From an uncultured Caulobacteraceae bacterium (GTDB lineage: Bacteria > Pseudomonadota > Alphaproteobacteria > Caulobacterales > Caulobacteraceae), in the NCBI GenBank assembly GCA_937138625.1, contig CAKZPF010000003.1, forward strand, positions 248,001 through 312,000: 64,000 nucleotides of DNA, read 5' to 3'. Below the pieces are notes generated by a model. That model did no database searches. It saw only the letters and a list, made by a program, of their open reading frames with translations, and had not been told where the DNA came from. The stretch's first letter is position 1, and each line of letters begins with the position of its first letter. A program made the translations under genes and the position numbers. This document shows positions 40,154 through 50,013 of this stretch, piece after piece.

Positions 40154-40296
40154 ACCTCCCGCGCCCTTGCGTGTGGAATACGGGGCTTATGGCGCATTTG
40201 TAGGCAAAAGGCAAGCCAACAATTGCCCCGCCAGTGCCTAGCAAAAAAGCTGTGCGAAGGCTGAATTCGCCCCTGGCGATCTTGTGGCTTTGCGCT

Positions 40297-43200
40297 ATGA
40301 CTAGAGGCATGGTGCCCTTTGTTCATTTGCGCTTTCGCTCGGCCTACTCGTTACTCGAGGGGGCCATCCTCGTCAAAGAAGCAGCCGAGCTGGCACAGAA
40401 ATATAAAATGCCCGCGCTGGGAATTGCCGACAGCAACAACCTGTTCGGGGCCTTGGATTTTTCAGAAACCCTGGCCGCCGCCGGCGTGCAACCCATTATG
40501 GGGGCCGCGATCTCGGTGCGCTTTTCCGCGCCGGATTTGCAGACACAGGTGCTGAAACCTGATGGCGAGGTGGTGTTGCTGGCGCAAAATCCGGCAGGCT
40601 GGCGGCATCTGATGGCCATTGCCAGTGCCGCGCACCTCGAGACCGCTGAGGCCGCCAGCCCCCACGTGCCCTGGCAGACCATTGCTGATCATGCCGAGGG
40701 CCTGATCTTGCTAAGCGGTGGTTTGGGGGGGGCTGTGAACCGGGCGCTGGTAATGGGCCGGACCGACGAGGCCAAGGCGTGGCTAGGTCAGATGCATCAG
40801 GTTTTCCAAGACCGCTTTTACATCGAGCTGCAACGCCACGGCCTGCCCGACGAAGCCCAAACCGAGCCTGAACTGCTGACCTGGGCCTATGCGCATCACG
40901 TGCCGTTGGTGGCCACCAATGACCCGCATTTCCCCACGGGCGATTTGTACGAGGCCCACGACGCGTTGCTGTGCATTGCCGAGGGCAGCTTTGTCAGCCA
41001 AGAGGACCGCCGCCGCCTGAGCCGCGAACATTTTTTCAAATCCCCCGCCGCCATGGCCGAGCTGTTTTCAGACCTGCCCGAGGCCGTTGACAACACGCTC
41101 GAGATCGCCCAGCGCTGCGCCGTGCGGGTGCGCACCCATCCGCCCATCTTGCCCAAATTCGCCGATGATGAGATCGAGGCCCTGAAAGCACTGGCCCATA
41201 AGGGGCTCGAGGAACGCTTGGCCATCATTCCCCTGGCGGCGGACAAAGCCGATTATATCAAGCGGCTGGATTGGGAGTTGGACATCATCGCCGGTATGGG
41301 CTTTAGCGGCTATTTCTTGATCGTTGCCGATTTCATCCAATGGGCCAAGACCAATGGTGTGCCTGTGGGCCCGGGTCGTGGCTCGGGGGCGGGCTCGCTC
41401 GTGGCCTATGCTCTGACCATCACCAACCTGGACCCGTTGCGCTTTGGGCTGCTGTTTGAGCGGTTTTTGAACCCGGAACGGGTCTCTATGCCCGATTTCG
41501 ATATCGATTTTTGCCAGGAACGCCGCGAGCGTGTGATCAAATACGTCTGTGAAAAATATGGTGCGGATAAGGTGGCCCAGATCATCACCTTTGGGGCCCT
41601 GCAGGCCCGCGCCGTCACCCGCGATGTGGGCCGCGTTCTGCAACTGCCGCTGGGGCTGGTGGACCGTCTGGCAAAGATGATCCCCAACAACCCAGCAAGC
41701 CCGACCACCCTGGCCGAAGCCTTGGAAATCGAGCCTCGCTTGCGCCTGGCCCGGCGCGAGGATGCGGCTGTGGATAAGTTGTTTGACATCGCCTTGCAGC
41801 TCGAGGGCCTATTCCGCAACGCCTCGACCCACGCCGCCGGTGTGGTGATCGGTGACCGCCCCCTTGTCGAGCTCTGCCCCCTTTATAAAGACCCGCGATC
41901 GGACCTGCCGGCCACCCAATTCAATATGAAATGGGTCGAGCCCGCCGGCCTGGTGAAGTTCGATTTTTTGGGCCTGAAAACGTTGACCGTGCTGACCCGG
42001 GCCCAGGGCTATCTGAAACAACAAGGCATTGATGTCGATTTTGATCTGCTGCCACTGGATGACGAAAAAACCTATGAGCTGATGACCGCGGGCAACACCA
42101 TCGGCGTCTTTCAGCTCGAGAGCACGGGCATGCGCGACACCCTGCGCAAGCTGCGCCCCGGCAATATCGAGGAAATCATCGCCTTGATCTCGTTGTACCG
42201 TCCAGGGCCGATGGAAAACATTGATGTCTATGTAGATTGTAAGTTCGGCCGCCGCCCGCCGGACATGCTGCACCCCACCCTCGAGCCCATTTTGAAAGAG
42301 ACCTACGGCGTCATCATCTACCAAGAGCAGGTGATGCAGATCGCCCAGGTGTTGTCGGGCTACTCGTTGGGTGAGGCCGACCTGTTGCGCCGCGCCATGG
42401 GGAAAAAGAAAAAAGAGGAAATGGACAAACAAAAAGTCCGTTTCATCAAGGGCGCCAGCGAAAAAGGCGTCGACCCCGACCAAGCGGACCGCATTTTCGA
42501 GCTGGTGGCCAAGTTCGCGGGCTATGGCTTTAACAAATCCCACGCTGCCGCCTATGCCGTGATCGCCTATCAAACCGGCTGGTTGAAAGCCAATCACCCC
42601 GTCGAGTTCATCGCGGCCTCGATGAGTTTGGATATCCAAAACACCGATAAGCTCGCCGTCTTTTACCAAGACGCCAAACGTCAAGAGATCGAGGTCTTGC
42701 CGCCCTGTGTTAATCGATCCGACGCGGATTTCGCCGTCCAAGATGGCAAGGTGCTCTATGCCTTGGGTGCCATTAAAAACGTCGGTCTCAGCGCCATGCG
42801 CATGGTGGAGCAAGAGCGCAAGGCCAATGGCCCCTTCAAGGATATTTTTGATTTTGCCAGCCGTATTGACCCCCGCGCCGTCAACAAACGCGCGATTGAG
42901 AACCTGGCCCGCGCGGGTGCGTTTGATGGCCTGCACCCCAATCGGGCGCAAATCGTCGCCAACGCCGAGCTGTTGCTGACCATCGCCGCCAGCACCCAAG
43001 AGGCCAAAACCAGCAGCCAAGTCAGCCTTTTTGGTGGCGAAGAGGCCATGCCGCACCCGCCCCTGCCCGCGACCCCACCCTGGAGCGCCACCGATGCCCT
43101 GGACCAAGAATTGGGGGCCATCGGCTTTTACCTCAGTGGCCATCCCCTGGATGCCATTGCCCCCATGCTGCACAAGCGCCGCGTGGTCTTTGCCGCCAAT

Positions 43201-43800
43201 GCCATTCAGATGATCAAAGATGGCCACAGCGCCCTGCGTATGGCCGGTGTGGTGCGACGCCGCCAAGAGCGCGCCTCGGCCTCATCTGGCGATAAGTTCG
43301 CCTTTGTCACCTTATCGGATCCAACCGGCGAATATGAAGTCTTGGTGCCGCCTGAATGCCTGAGCCAAACCCGACATATGTTGGAGGTCGGCGAGCAGGT
43401 CATCATCACCGTCCGCGCCCAAAATCGCGATGGTGACGCCCGGTTCTTCGCCGATGGCGTCAGCCCCCTGACCGAACACATCACCCGCAACGTCAAGGGC
43501 CTGCGCATCACCGCCCACGGCACACCTGAACAGGTCACGCCTTTAATGGACGTGTTAAAACAGCAATTGCCCGCCACGACTTCTGGCGAGACCGCAAGCG
43601 ATCGATCCGCCGCGGGCCCACCACCATCTCAAAAACACGGTGCGGCCGAGGGCAAAAAGCCCGGTGAGTTGATTTTGGCCCTAGACCTGCCCGATGGCCA
43701 ATCCGCCGATATCCGCCTGAGCACGGATTTCCCCCTCAGCCCCGATCTGCAAAACGAATTGCGCGCCCACCCGAGTGTGTTGGCGCTTGAAGAGCTGTAA
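40297..43800 (+). CDS. dnaE: DNA polymerase III alpha subunit
   Basis: The replicative C-family polymerase. From ATG 40297 it has 1167 residues: an N-terminal PHP domain ([28 protein letters not shown]), the polymerase core with [16 protein letters not shown] and the catalytic aspartates in MPDFDIDF (residues 398-405), [13 protein letters not shown], a helix-hairpin-helix/beta-binding region, and a C-terminal OB fold. Another ATG at 40309 is possible. It is transcribed against the rpsB and lolD operons that flank it. Confidence 0.98.
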   Translation: MTRGMVPFVHLRFRSAYSLLEGAILVKEAAELAQKYKMPALGIADSNNLFGALDFSETLAAAGVQPIMGAAISVRFSAPDLQTQVLKPDGEVVLLAQNPAGWRHLMAIASAAHLETAEAASPHVPWQTIADHAEGLILLSGGLGGAVNRALVMGRTDEAKAWLGQMHQVFQDRFYIELQRHGLPDEAQTEPELLTWAYAHHVPLVATNDPHFPTGDLYEAHDALLCIAEGSFVSQEDRRRLSREHFFKSPAAMAELFSDLPEAVDNTLEIAQRCAVRVRTHPPILPKFADDEIEALKALAHKGLEERLAIIPLAADKADYIKRLDWELDIIAGMGFSGYFLIVADFIQWAKTNGVPVGPGRGSGAGSLVAYALTITNLDPLRFGLLFERFLNPERVSMPDFDIDFCQERRERVIKYVCEKYGADKVAQIITFGALQARAVTRDVGRVLQLPLGLVDRLAKMIPNNPASPTTLAEALEIEPRLRLARREDAAVDKLFDIALQLEGLFRNASTHAAGVVIGDRPLVELCPLYKDPRSDLPATQFNMKWVEPAGLVKFDFLGLKTLTVLTRAQGYLKQQGIDVDFDLLPLDDEKTYELMTAGNTIGVFQLESTGMRDTLRKLRPGNIEEIIALISLYRPGPMENIDVYVDCKFGRRPPDMLHPTLEPILKETYGVIIYQEQVMQIAQVLSGYSLGEADLLRRAMGKKKKEEMDKQKVRFIKGASEKGVDPDQADRIFELVAKFAGYGFNKSHAAAYAVIAYQTGWLKANHPVEFIAASMSLDIQNTDKLAVFYQDAKRQEIEVLPPCVNRSDADFAVQDGKVLYALGAIKNVGLSAMRMVEQERKANGPFKDIFDFASRIDPRAVNKRAIENLARAGAFDGLHPNRAQIVANAELLLTIAASTQEAKTSSQVSLFGGEEAMPHPPLPATPPWSATDALDQELGAIGFYLSGHPLDAIAPMLHKRRVVFAANAIQMIKDGHSALRMAGVVRRRQERASASSGDKFAFVTLSDPTGEYEVLVPPECLSQTRHMLEVGEQVIITVRAQNRDGDARFFADGVSPLTEHITRNVKGLRITAHGTPEQVTPLMDVLKQQLPATTSGETASDRSAAGPPPSQKHGAAEGKKPGELILALDLPDGQSADIRLSTDFPLSPDLQNELRAHPSVLALEEL

Positions 43801-43829
43801 GGCCGAAATGCCGATGCAAGCGGCGATCC

Positions 43830-43880
43830 AAATCTTGATCAAAGCCCTGATTCAAATCCTGATAAAAAAACCCTGATCCA
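43830..43880. repeat. Imperfect tandem repeat after dnaE
   Basis: Two units of about 25 bases follow each other: AAATCTTGATCAAAGCCCTG and AAATCCTGATAAAAAAACCC, each ending CCTGAT. The repeat begins 30 bases after the dnaE stop and leads into the hairpins at 43875-43967. Confidence 0.4.
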
Positions 43881-43967
43881 CGTACCGGTGGATCTCAGAC
43901 CATTCCGGTGACACAGGCACTGGGCTCCGCATGGAGTCGGGGGCGAGGCACGGAGCCCAGGCCTGTG
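43875..43967. other. Two adjacent inverted repeats, possible structured RNA or terminator
   Basis: The first dyad pairs GATCCAC (43875-43881) with GTGGATC (43888-43894). The second is large: CACAGGCACTGGGCTCCG (43912-43929) pairs with CGGAGCCCAGGCCTGTG (43951-43967) with a single bulged base and a 21-base loop. They lie between the convergent dnaE and the small gene ending at 43989. Neither has a T-tract. They might end both transcripts or form a stable RNA. Confidence 0.55.
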
Positions 43968-43988
43968 AACTGAAAACGGTGGCGTCGA

Positions 43989-44189
43989 CTAGCCCGGCAT
44001 GCCCACCCGCGACAGGCTGGCGGCGCGGGCATACGCCTTCAGGCCACACACCCAATTGGGAATGGGATCAGATGTGGGCGCAGGGGGCAGCACCACACCT
44101 GAAGACCGCAAGCCGATCAGATTGGCCGAAAGCGCCAAGCTGGGCCGCACCCGCGCACGATTTGCAGACATCATCTGGGTCATATCCAT
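43989..44189 (-). CDS. Orphan 66-residue protein, second gene of an SOS unit
   Basis: I do not recognise this protein. It is basic and Ala/Leu/Arg-rich (MSANRARVRPSLALSANLIG), with a Pro-rich centre (VVLPPAPTSDPIPNW) and no clear transmembrane helix. AGGAAAGG precedes the ATG at 44189 at a suitable distance. It starts 38 bases after the first gene of the unit and has no separate promoter that I can see, so it is probably under the same LexA-box promoter. Function unknown. Confidence 0.6.
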   Translation of the reverse strand: MDMTQMMSANRARVRPSLALSANLIGLRSSGVVLPPAPTSDPIPNWVCGLKAYARAASLSRVGMPG

Positions 44190-44227
44190 CACTTGCCTTT
44201 CCTGCTAGGTTTTGTGCCGCGATCAGC

Positions 44228-44431
44228 TTAGCCCACACCCAGGGCCCAGAGGCCTACGCTGGAGACAAACGTCGCCACCGCCACCAGGGCCGCCGCCTCA
44301 CGCAGCACCCAACGCATCCGCGCCGGCACCAAAGGACGGCGACACAGGCGCACGACCTCTTGAACATGCAGCGGGAAGCGCGGGGCTCCGCGCAAACCGT
44401 CGGACGTGAAGGACAATGCAGACTGGGCCAT
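44228..44431 (-). CDS. SOS-induced small membrane protein, SidA-like candidate
   Basis: A 67-residue protein with a basic cytoplasmic part (RLCRRPLVPARMRWVLR) followed by one C-terminal transmembrane helix (AAALVAVATFVSSVGLWALG). GGAG stands seven bases before the ATG. It lies directly behind a near-consensus promoter with a LexA box, so it should be induced by DNA damage. Caulobacter SidA is a LexA-controlled one-helix inner-membrane division inhibitor; as far as I recall it also maps near dnaE. The same role is inferred here from size, topology, regulation and place, not from clear sequence identity. Confidence 0.7.
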   Translation of the reverse strand: MAQSALSFTSDGLRGAPRFPLHVQEVVRLCRRPLVPARMRWVLREAAALVAVATFVSSVGLWALGVG

Positions 44432-44456
44432 GGCGATCTCCGTGATTTCTTGTTAT

Positions 44457-44503
44457 GTTCCGTCTATGTTCACGGTTATAAATTCTGGTTTTGTTCTCGT
44501 CAA
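44457..44503 (-). promoter_or_regulatory. SOS promoter with LexA box
   Basis: On the minus strand TTGACG (44503-44498), a 17-base spacer and TATAAC (44480-44475) form a strong promoter. Just downstream, GAAC-N7-GAAC (44471-44457; GTTC-N7-GTTC on the plus strand) is an exact alphaproteobacterial LexA box over the expected transcription start. The gene start at 44431 follows with a good ribosome binding site. Confidence 0.88.
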
Positions 44504-44571
44504 GCGAAAAAGAACAAACGCAGCACAAAATAAATTTTCTACTGAAATATGATAGGGTTAATGCGCATTCA

Positions 44572-44589
44572 CCATCACGTCAGTGATGG
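44572..44589 (-). terminator. Hairpin after lolD
   Basis: CCATCAC (44572-44578) pairs with GTGATGG (44583-44589) over a four-base loop, starting four bases past the lolD stop on the minus strand. No T-tract follows, so terminator function is uncertain. Confidence 0.4.
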
Positions 44590-44593
44590 AAAT

Positions 44594-45274
44594 CTAGGCC
44601 TCGACCAACCGCCCGGCTTCAAGGCGCAAAACGCGGTCCATTTTCGGCGTCAGCGCCAAATTGTGCGTGGCGATCAGACAGGCCACCCGACTGGCCCGCG
44701 CCGCCTCGACAAAGGCCGCAAACACCCGGTCCGTGGTCTCAGGGTCCAGGTTGCCGGTGGGCTCGTCGGCCAAGACGGCCGCAGGTGTATGCACCAACGC
44801 ACGCGCAATGGCCACGCGCTGTTGCTCGCCGCCCGACAGCGCCCCCGGTTGGTGATCCAAACGTTCGGCTAGGCCCAAGTGGCTTAGCACCGCTGATGCG
44901 GCGGTTTTGGCCTCCTCGACGGGTGTGCCCCCAATGCGCAAGGGCATGGCGGCGTTTTCAAGGGCCGTAAATTCGGGCAGCAAATGATGAAACTGATAGA
45001 CAAAGCCCAAGGACCGCCGCCGCAAAGCCGTACGCGCCCGGTCGGTCATGTCGGTGCAATCTTGGTCCAAAACTGTGATACGCCCGGCGTCTGGGGCTTC
45101 CAATAGGCCCGCGGCGTGTAACAATGACGACTTGCCCGAGCCCGACGGCCCAACCAAGCCCACAATCTCGCCCGGCATCAGCTGCAAATCCACACCCCGC
45201 AGCACCGTCAGATCCCCGTGGGGCGTCTGATAAGTGCGGGTCACGCCCTCAAGGCTGAGCACCGGCCTACTCAT
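44594..45274 (-). CDS. lolD: Lipoprotein-releasing ABC transporter ATPase LolD
   Basis: The ATPase that powers release of lipoproteins from the inner membrane to LolA. The 226-residue protein has the Walker A motif GPSGSGKSS (about 42-50), the Q-loop region FVYQFHHLLPEFTALEN, the signature LSGGEQQRVAIARAL, and Walker B VLADEPTGNLD. It overlaps the lolC end by eight bases. Confidence 0.97.
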   Translation of the reverse strand: MSRPVLSLEGVTRTYQTPHGDLTVLRGVDLQLMPGEIVGLVGPSGSGKSSLLHAAGLLEAPDAGRITVLDQDCTDMTDRARTALRRRSLGFVYQFHHLLPEFTALENAAMPLRIGGTPVEEAKTAASAVLSHLGLAERLDHQPGALSGGEQQRVAIARALVHTPAAVLADEPTGNLDPETTDRVFAAFVEAARASRVACLIATHNLALTPKMDRVLRLEAGRLVEA

Positions 45275-46532
45275 AGCGCAAGGCCTCTACGGGGTCGAGT
45301 TTGGCGGCACGGCGCGCGGGAAAATAGGCCGCCAGCACAGACATCACCGCCGCCCACACCACAACACCAATGATTTCAGACCACTGATATTTCACAGGAA
45401 TATGGCTGAGGAAATAGACATCGGCGCTGAAAATATCCACGCCCGTCAGGGCCGCAATGCCCCGGTGAATGCCATCGGCATTGCCGGTGATCAGCAGACC
45501 CAGCACCAAACCGCCAAGCGCACCGGCCACACCCAAACTGGCCCCAATCAGCAAAAACACCCGCATCACACCACCACGGGTCAGGCCCATGGTGCGCAAA
45601 ATGGCGATATCGCGGCCCTTGTTTTTCACCAGCATCACCAGACCTGAGATGATGTTCATGGCGGCAATGGCCACCACCATCATCAAAATCATGCGCATGG
45701 CGTTGCGTTCGACCATCAGGGCATTGAAAAAGGACTGATTGCGCTCGCGCCAATCGCTGACGTTGCCAGCGCCCGCTATGGCCTCGATCTCCGGGCGAAT
45801 GCGCGCCACGTGATTGGGGTTTTTCAGATGCAATTCAAACTGCTGCACCTTGTTCTTCATGTTGAAAAACAACTGCGCTTGATCCAAGGGCATAAAGGCA
45901 AAAACTTCGTCATATTCCGCCATACCCACAGCAAAGGTGGCCACAACTTCATAGCTTTTCTTGCGCGGGGCCACCCCAAAGGGCGTCGCCGCCCCATTGG
46001 GCGAGACCAACGTCACCCAGTCGCCGGGCACCACCCCCAGCCGTGCCGCCAGACGCTCGCCCAAAACAATCTGATCCACGTCTTGGCCAAAGCCATCCAG
46101 CAGGCCCAGGCGAATGTTGTCCGCCACGCTGGGCAGGGTTTTCAGATCCGCCGGCCGTATGCCACGCACAAACACCCCCGTGCTGGCCTGACCAAAGGTC
46201 ACCAAGACCTGACCATCCACCAGCGGCATGGCGCGCTCCACACCCGTCAGGGCCGCCAGGCGTTGGCGTTGGGCCTCGATGGCCTCGTCGCCAATGGCTT
46301 GGGAGGCCACATACACATGCCCATTGATGCCCAGAATGCGGTCCATCAGTTCCGCGCGAAACCCGTTCATGATCGACATCACCACAATCAGCACCGCCAC
46401 CGCCAGCATAATGCCGATGAACGAGATCACGGCGATCATCGAAACCCCGCCATGTTGCCGTCGCGCCCGCAGATATCGCCAGGCCAAGGCCCATTCAAGA
46501 CCCGAGAACGGAACGCGACCGTGACGGCTCAT
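45267..46532 (-). CDS. lolC: Lipoprotein-releasing system permease LolC/LolE
   Basis: The membrane subunit of the Lol exporter. The 421-residue protein has an N-terminal helix ([20 protein letters not shown] with VMSIMNGFR), a large periplasmic domain (about 70-270) and three C-terminal helices of the FtsX fold, ending [18 protein letters not shown]. Only one permease gene is present, as in Alphaproteobacteria where a homodimer is expected. The start at 46532 overlaps the proS stop as ATGA. Confidence 0.96.
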   Translation of the reverse strand: MSRHGRVPFSGLEWALAWRYLRARRQHGGVSMIAVISFIGIMLAVAVLIVVMSIMNGFRAELMDRILGINGHVYVASQAIGDEAIEAQRQRLAALTGVERAMPLVDGQVLVTFGQASTGVFVRGIRPADLKTLPSVADNIRLGLLDGFGQDVDQIVLGERLAARLGVVPGDWVTLVSPNGAATPFGVAPRKKSYEVVATFAVGMAEYDEVFAFMPLDQAQLFFNMKNKVQQFELHLKNPNHVARIRPEIEAIAGAGNVSDWRERNQSFFNALMVERNAMRMILMMVVAIAAMNIISGLVMLVKNKGRDIAILRTMGLTRGGVMRVFLLIGASLGVAGALGGLVLGLLITGNADGIHRGIAALTGVDIFSADVYFLSHIPVKYQWSEIIGVVVWAAVMSVLAAYFPARRAAKLDPVEALRYE

Positions 46533-47860
46533 ATGGTGGCTCGGGTTTGTATGAGCTTTTTCAGGGCGGCCTCGGGCGTCAGCTCCTCGACCTCGCCGGT
46601 TTTGCGGCATTTCAGCTCCACGACCCCTTTATCGAGACCCTTGGGCCCAACCACCACACGCCAAGGCAAACCAATCAGGTCACAGGTGGCAAACTTGCTG
46701 CCTGGGCGCTCGCCTGTGTCATCAAAAAACACCTCAAGGCCTGCGGCCTGCAGCTTGGCGTACAGATCCTCGCAGGCCTCGGCCACGCCGGGTTTGTCGA
46801 TGTTCAGGCCCATCAGGCCCACATCAAACGGGGCCACCGATTGGGGCCAGATGATGCCGTTGTCGTCGTGGCTGGCCTCGATAATCCCGCCCAACAGACG
46901 GGAAATCCCCACACCATAGGAGCCCATATGCACAAAGCGCTCGGCGCCATCGGGGCCCACCACGGCGGCGTTCATCGCCTTGGAGTATTTTTCGCCGAAA
47001 TAGAAAATGTGCCCGACCTCGATGCCACGGGCCGAGAGCTGTTTGTCAGCAGGGATGTGCGCAAATTCGGCCTCGTCGTGCATTTCATCGGTGGCAGCAT
47101 ATAGGGCGGTGCGCTGGTCCACCAACAGCTGCAAATCAGCATCGAAATCCAGATCCAGCCCCGGCGGCGGCATATCCACCAGATCGGCATGGCAAAACAC
47201 GGCGCTTTCGCCGGTCTCGGCCAGGATGATAAACTCGTGGCTCAGGTCCCCGCCAATGGGACCCGTGTCGGCGCGCATGGGCACGGCCTTCAGACCCATA
47301 CGGGCAAAGGCATTCAAATAGGCCAAGAACATACGGTTATAAGAAGCCCGCGCCCCGGCTTCGTCGAGGTCGAAGCTGTAGGCATCTTTCATCAAAAACT
47401 CGCGGCCACGCATCACCCCAAAGCGCGGGCGGATTTCATCGCGGAATTTCCACTGGATGTGATATAGGTTTTTCGGCAAGTCTTTATAGGACTTCACAAA
47501 CCCCTTGAAGATATCCGTGATCATTTCCTCGTTGGTCGGCCCATACAGCAAATCGCGATCATGGCGGTCTGTAATGCGCAGCATCTCCTTGCCGTAATCA
47601 TCATAACGACCGGACTCCCGCCACAAATCCGCAGACTGGATGGTGGGCATCAGCATCTCGATGGCGCCGGCGCGGTTCATTTCTTCGCGTACAATCTGCT
47701 CGATGCGCTTCAAAACCCGCAAGCCCAAAGGCAACCAGGCATAAATCCCCGACGAGGTCTGGCGGATCAACCCGGCGCGCAGCATCAATTGGTGGGAGAC
47801 GATTTTGGCCTCGGCGGGGGTTTCTTTCAGAATCGGCAAAAAGGTGCGGGAGCGTTTCAT
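46529..47860 (-). CDS. proS: Prolyl-tRNA synthetase, short form
   Basis: Class II synthetase for tRNA-Pro. At 443 residues it lacks the large insertion/editing domain of the Escherichia coli enzyme, a known alphaproteobacterial form. It shows [19 protein letters not shown], the motif 2 region [21 protein letters not shown], and motif 3 [18 protein letters not shown], with an anticodon-binding C terminus. Editing of mischarged alanine would need a separate protein. Confidence 0.97.
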   Translation of the reverse strand: MKRSRTFLPILKETPAEAKIVSHQLMLRAGLIRQTSSGIYAWLPLGLRVLKRIEQIVREEMNRAGAIEMLMPTIQSADLWRESGRYDDYGKEMLRITDRHDRDLLYGPTNEEMITDIFKGFVKSYKDLPKNLYHIQWKFRDEIRPRFGVMRGREFLMKDAYSFDLDEAGARASYNRMFLAYLNAFARMGLKAVPMRADTGPIGGDLSHEFIILAETGESAVFCHADLVDMPPPGLDLDFDADLQLLVDQRTALYAATDEMHDEAEFAHIPADKQLSARGIEVGHIFYFGEKYSKAMNAAVVGPDGAERFVHMGSYGVGISRLLGGIIEASHDDNGIIWPQSVAPFDVGLMGLNIDKPGVAEACEDLYAKLQAAGLEVFFDDTGERPGSKFATCDLIGLPWRVVVGPKGLDKGVVELKCRKTGEVEELTPEAALKKLIQTRATI

Positions 47861-47952
47861 GGGAATCGATTGTCTTTCTGGTGTTTCCCCTTCCTAACCC
47901 GTGAGCAGGCAAACGGAAAGGGGGATACGCCCCTTATCCGAGAAGAAGAACC

Positions 47953-48204
47953 TTACCAGTCATAACGTGGCGCCTGGATAATTTGAAAGGTGATCACGGC
48001 CCAAACCACCAACCACACCGCTGCCGCCAGCAGTGACGTGATCAGCAATTTTTTGCGCAAATTGGTGACCAAGGGCGCGCCCGGGTCGGTACCCGCCTGC
48101 CAATCGCCATCTTCATGCTGAGAGCGCACGCCCAGCGGCAACACCACAAACAGCAGCACCCACCAAATGATAATATAAACAGCAATGCCGGTGAACAGCG
48201 TCAT
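47953..48204 (-). CDS. DUF1467-family small membrane protein
   Basis: An 83-residue protein with two transmembrane helices (AVYIIIWWVLLFVVLPLGV and LLITSLLAAAVWLVVWAVIT) separated by a polar loop with RSQHEDGDWQAGTDPGAP. This is the DUF1467 pattern found upstream of proS in Alphaproteobacteria. Its function is unknown. It is divergent from the orphan gene at 48310. Confidence 0.88.
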   Translation of the reverse strand: MTLFTGIAVYIIIWWVLLFVVLPLGVRSQHEDGDWQAGTDPGAPLVTNLRKKLLITSLLAAAVWLVVWAVITFQIIQAPRYDW

Positions 48205-48233
48205 AGGTTTCGCATCTCAATATAAAAATACTG

Positions 48234-48262
48234 TTGCATTTGAAGTTTCATCTTGTTATAAC
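48234..48262 (+). promoter_or_regulatory. Promoter of the second orphan gene island
   Basis: TTGCAT (48234-48239), a 17-base spacer and TATAAC (48257-48262) match a housekeeping promoter well. A ribosome binding site (CAGGAG) and the ATG at 48310 follow. The surrounding DNA is AT-rich compared with the neighbouring operons. Confidence 0.65.
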
Positions 48263-48309
48263 TGGCCCAGATTTTATGATTTATTTTCGAGTTTCAGGAG
48301 CCATATCAA

Positions 48310-48849
48310 ATGAGTCAAGTCAATTTGCAAGATCGGATTGTTGCCACCCATCACGTGAACCTCGACAACGATCCATCCACAGTCGAGTTTATTGCGATCG
48401 TCGATATGGGACGTGGTTACCACAATGCCTATGAAGTGGACCGCAACGGCCGCATCCTTGACCCTCAAAGCCCGCTGAGCGTCCACAAAAACATTGATAT
48501 TAATTTTGATGGCAAGCCTGAAGGCGACAGCCTTTATATTGAACGCGATGGCGCATTGACCGCCCGCTCGATCACGAATTTGCGGTATGATTCTGACGAG
48601 GCACTAGAAACCGCCCGTTATGGGCGGCATGATATCCTTCCCACCAACGGCCAATATGACCTGAACAAAGATGGGCAGGGCGACGGGGTGACAACAGGCC
48701 AGCCTATAATCAACACCCATCATCGAGATGGCTATGAAGAGCGCTATGAAACCCTGGTGACCATCACGCCCACCTGGACCCCGGATCGCCGCATCACCCA
48801 AGAAGAGTTGTCAGACAATTGTCTGCATGAATCTCATCGCCGTCATTAA
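48310..48849 (+). CDS. Orphan protein, family B member 1 (DxNxDG calcium-loop motifs)
   Basis: A 179-residue protein with no family I recognise. It has two loops of the dockerin/EF-hand type: DINFDG (Asp63, Asn65, Asp67) and DLNKDGQGD (Asp117, Asn119, Asp121, Asp125). A predicted beta-rich N-terminal part (EFIAIVDMGRG, AYEVDRNGRI) and a C-terminal ETLVTITPTWTP segment are shared with the next gene. There is no signal peptide or membrane helix. CAGGAG precedes the ATG. Calcium binding is inferred from the loops only. Confidence 0.78.
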   Translation: MSQVNLQDRIVATHHVNLDNDPSTVEFIAIVDMGRGYHNAYEVDRNGRILDPQSPLSVHKNIDINFDGKPEGDSLYIERDGALTARSITNLRYDSDEALETARYGRHDILPTNGQYDLNKDGQGDGVTTGQPIINTHHRDGYEERYETLVTITPTWTPDRRITQEELSDNCLHESHRRH

Positions 48850-48867
48850 CCCACCGGACACACAGCT

Positions 48868-49380
48868 ATGACTCATTCGAGCCTTTCCAATGATTTACAA
48901 AAGCATATCGTCGCCACCTATCATGTTAATCTAGTGGGGACCAACAAGCACACCGAATTCATTGCCATCGTTGATCAGGGCGAAAAAGGATACGGCGTCT
49001 ATGAGGTCAACAGAAACGGCACCATCAAAACTCCCCACAGCCCACTAAGCCTGCATAGTGATATTGACATCAATTTTGACGGCGAAGCAGAAGGGACAAA
49101 CCTATACCTCGATGATCACGGCAGCCTCGCGGCGCGGGTTGTGTCTGTAAAACCTGGCTTTTCCGAAGCCATGCCGCAAACGGTTGCATTTGGTCCAGAC
49201 ACCATTCCTACCGACTGTGGGTGCGGCTACGACCTGAACAATGATGATATAAAGGATCATGTCAGCACACAGCGGCTAGAAACAAGTGAATCCCCAGGCG
49301 GAGATTACACGCTTTTTGAAACTCAGATCACCATCACGCCAACGTGGACACCTTTGCACGAAGCCCTCAAACGGTCATAA
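48868..49380 (+). CDS. Orphan protein, family B member 2
   Basis: A 170-residue paralogue of the previous gene, 18 bases after it. Shared stretches include IVATYHVNL, EFIAIVD, YEVNRNGTI, DIDINFDGEAEG and ETQITITPTWTP. The first calcium-type loop is kept (Asp67, Asn69, Asp71); the second is degraded (DLNNDDIKD at 122-130), and CGCG precedes it. No signal peptide. The two genes appear to form an operon from the promoter at 48234. Confidence 0.78.
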   Translation: MTHSSLSNDLQKHIVATYHVNLVGTNKHTEFIAIVDQGEKGYGVYEVNRNGTIKTPHSPLSLHSDIDINFDGEAEGTNLYLDDHGSLAARVVSVKPGFSEAMPQTVAFGPDTIPTDCGCGYDLNNDDIKDHVSTQRLETSESPGGDYTLFETQITITPTWTPLHEALKRS

Positions 49381-49548
49381 AATCGTGGGCCTCAAGGTTT
49401 AAAGGCCATAACATCAAAGTAAGGCCCCGTAGACAGGAGCCTTCAGTGTGTTTTTATGATTATATCACAAAGTTCACTGTCAATATATTCCAAAATTTGC
49501 TATGGGTATTGCGTTTATTAACCATAGTTTTGTTTTGGAGATTTTGTC

Positions 49549-50013
49549 ATGCCCGATCCCACCCTGTTGGGGACTTATCAAGTCAGCAATCTTGAAACCC
49601 CTGCCCCACAAGATTTTGTCAGCCTGGTGCAAGAACAAGACGGCCATACGCGTCTGTTCTCATCCGATGCCCAGGGGAATTACGATCTGCACACCCCTGC
49701 CACCCAGGTGGACGTCGATGGCGATGGCTGGGCCGACACCCCGATTTATAACCCCAGCCTACTGGATCGCGAGCTTAGGCGCAACGTCAATCGCCGCAAC
49801 AGCCTGATTGTGATCCCATGTGATGCGGACCAGACCCAAGCCCTGATTGATAATGGGGACGTCACCTTGCGCCGTCAGCGCACCCGTCAGACCGCGGCTG
49901 GGCCCGAGACCACGGCCATTTACCAGGGCGATATCAATGGAGATGGCCGCGTGGATCGCCTGGTGACCACCAATGGCGGCCTGCCCCATTATGCCATCCG
50001 ACCAGCGCCCTAA
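49549..50013 (+). CDS. Orphan protein, family B member 3 (divergent)
   Basis: A 154-residue, more divergent relative of the two preceding genes. It keeps the order: TYQVS start, a D-rich loop DVDGDGWAD (Asp55, 57, 59, 63) and a late loop DINGDGRVD (Asp128, Asn130, Asp132, Asp136), both better calcium-loop matches than in its paralogues. No signal peptide. TTGGAG lies before the ATG. The 168-base gap upstream is AT-rich and holds an AAGGC...GCCTT hairpin followed by a T-rich stretch, so it may have its own promoter. Its TAA stop overlaps the mce stop (CTAA, 50010-50013). Confidence 0.72.
   Translation: MPDPTLLGTYQVSNLETPAPQDFVSLVQEQDGHTRLFSSDAQGNYDLHTPATQVDVDGDGWADTPIYNPSLLDRELRRNVNRRNSLIVIPCDADQTQALIDNGDVTLRRQRTRQTAAGPETTAIYQGDINGDGRVDRLVTTNGGLPHYAIRPAP

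Noticed and set aside
41809..43266. 485-codon minus-strand frame inside dnaE
   Set aside because: Antisense to conserved DnaE domains; composition typical of shadow frames.
43830..43870. GATTCAAATCC resembling a tRNA T-arm after dnaE
   Set aside because: No acceptor stem, anticodon arm or D-arm can be folded around it.
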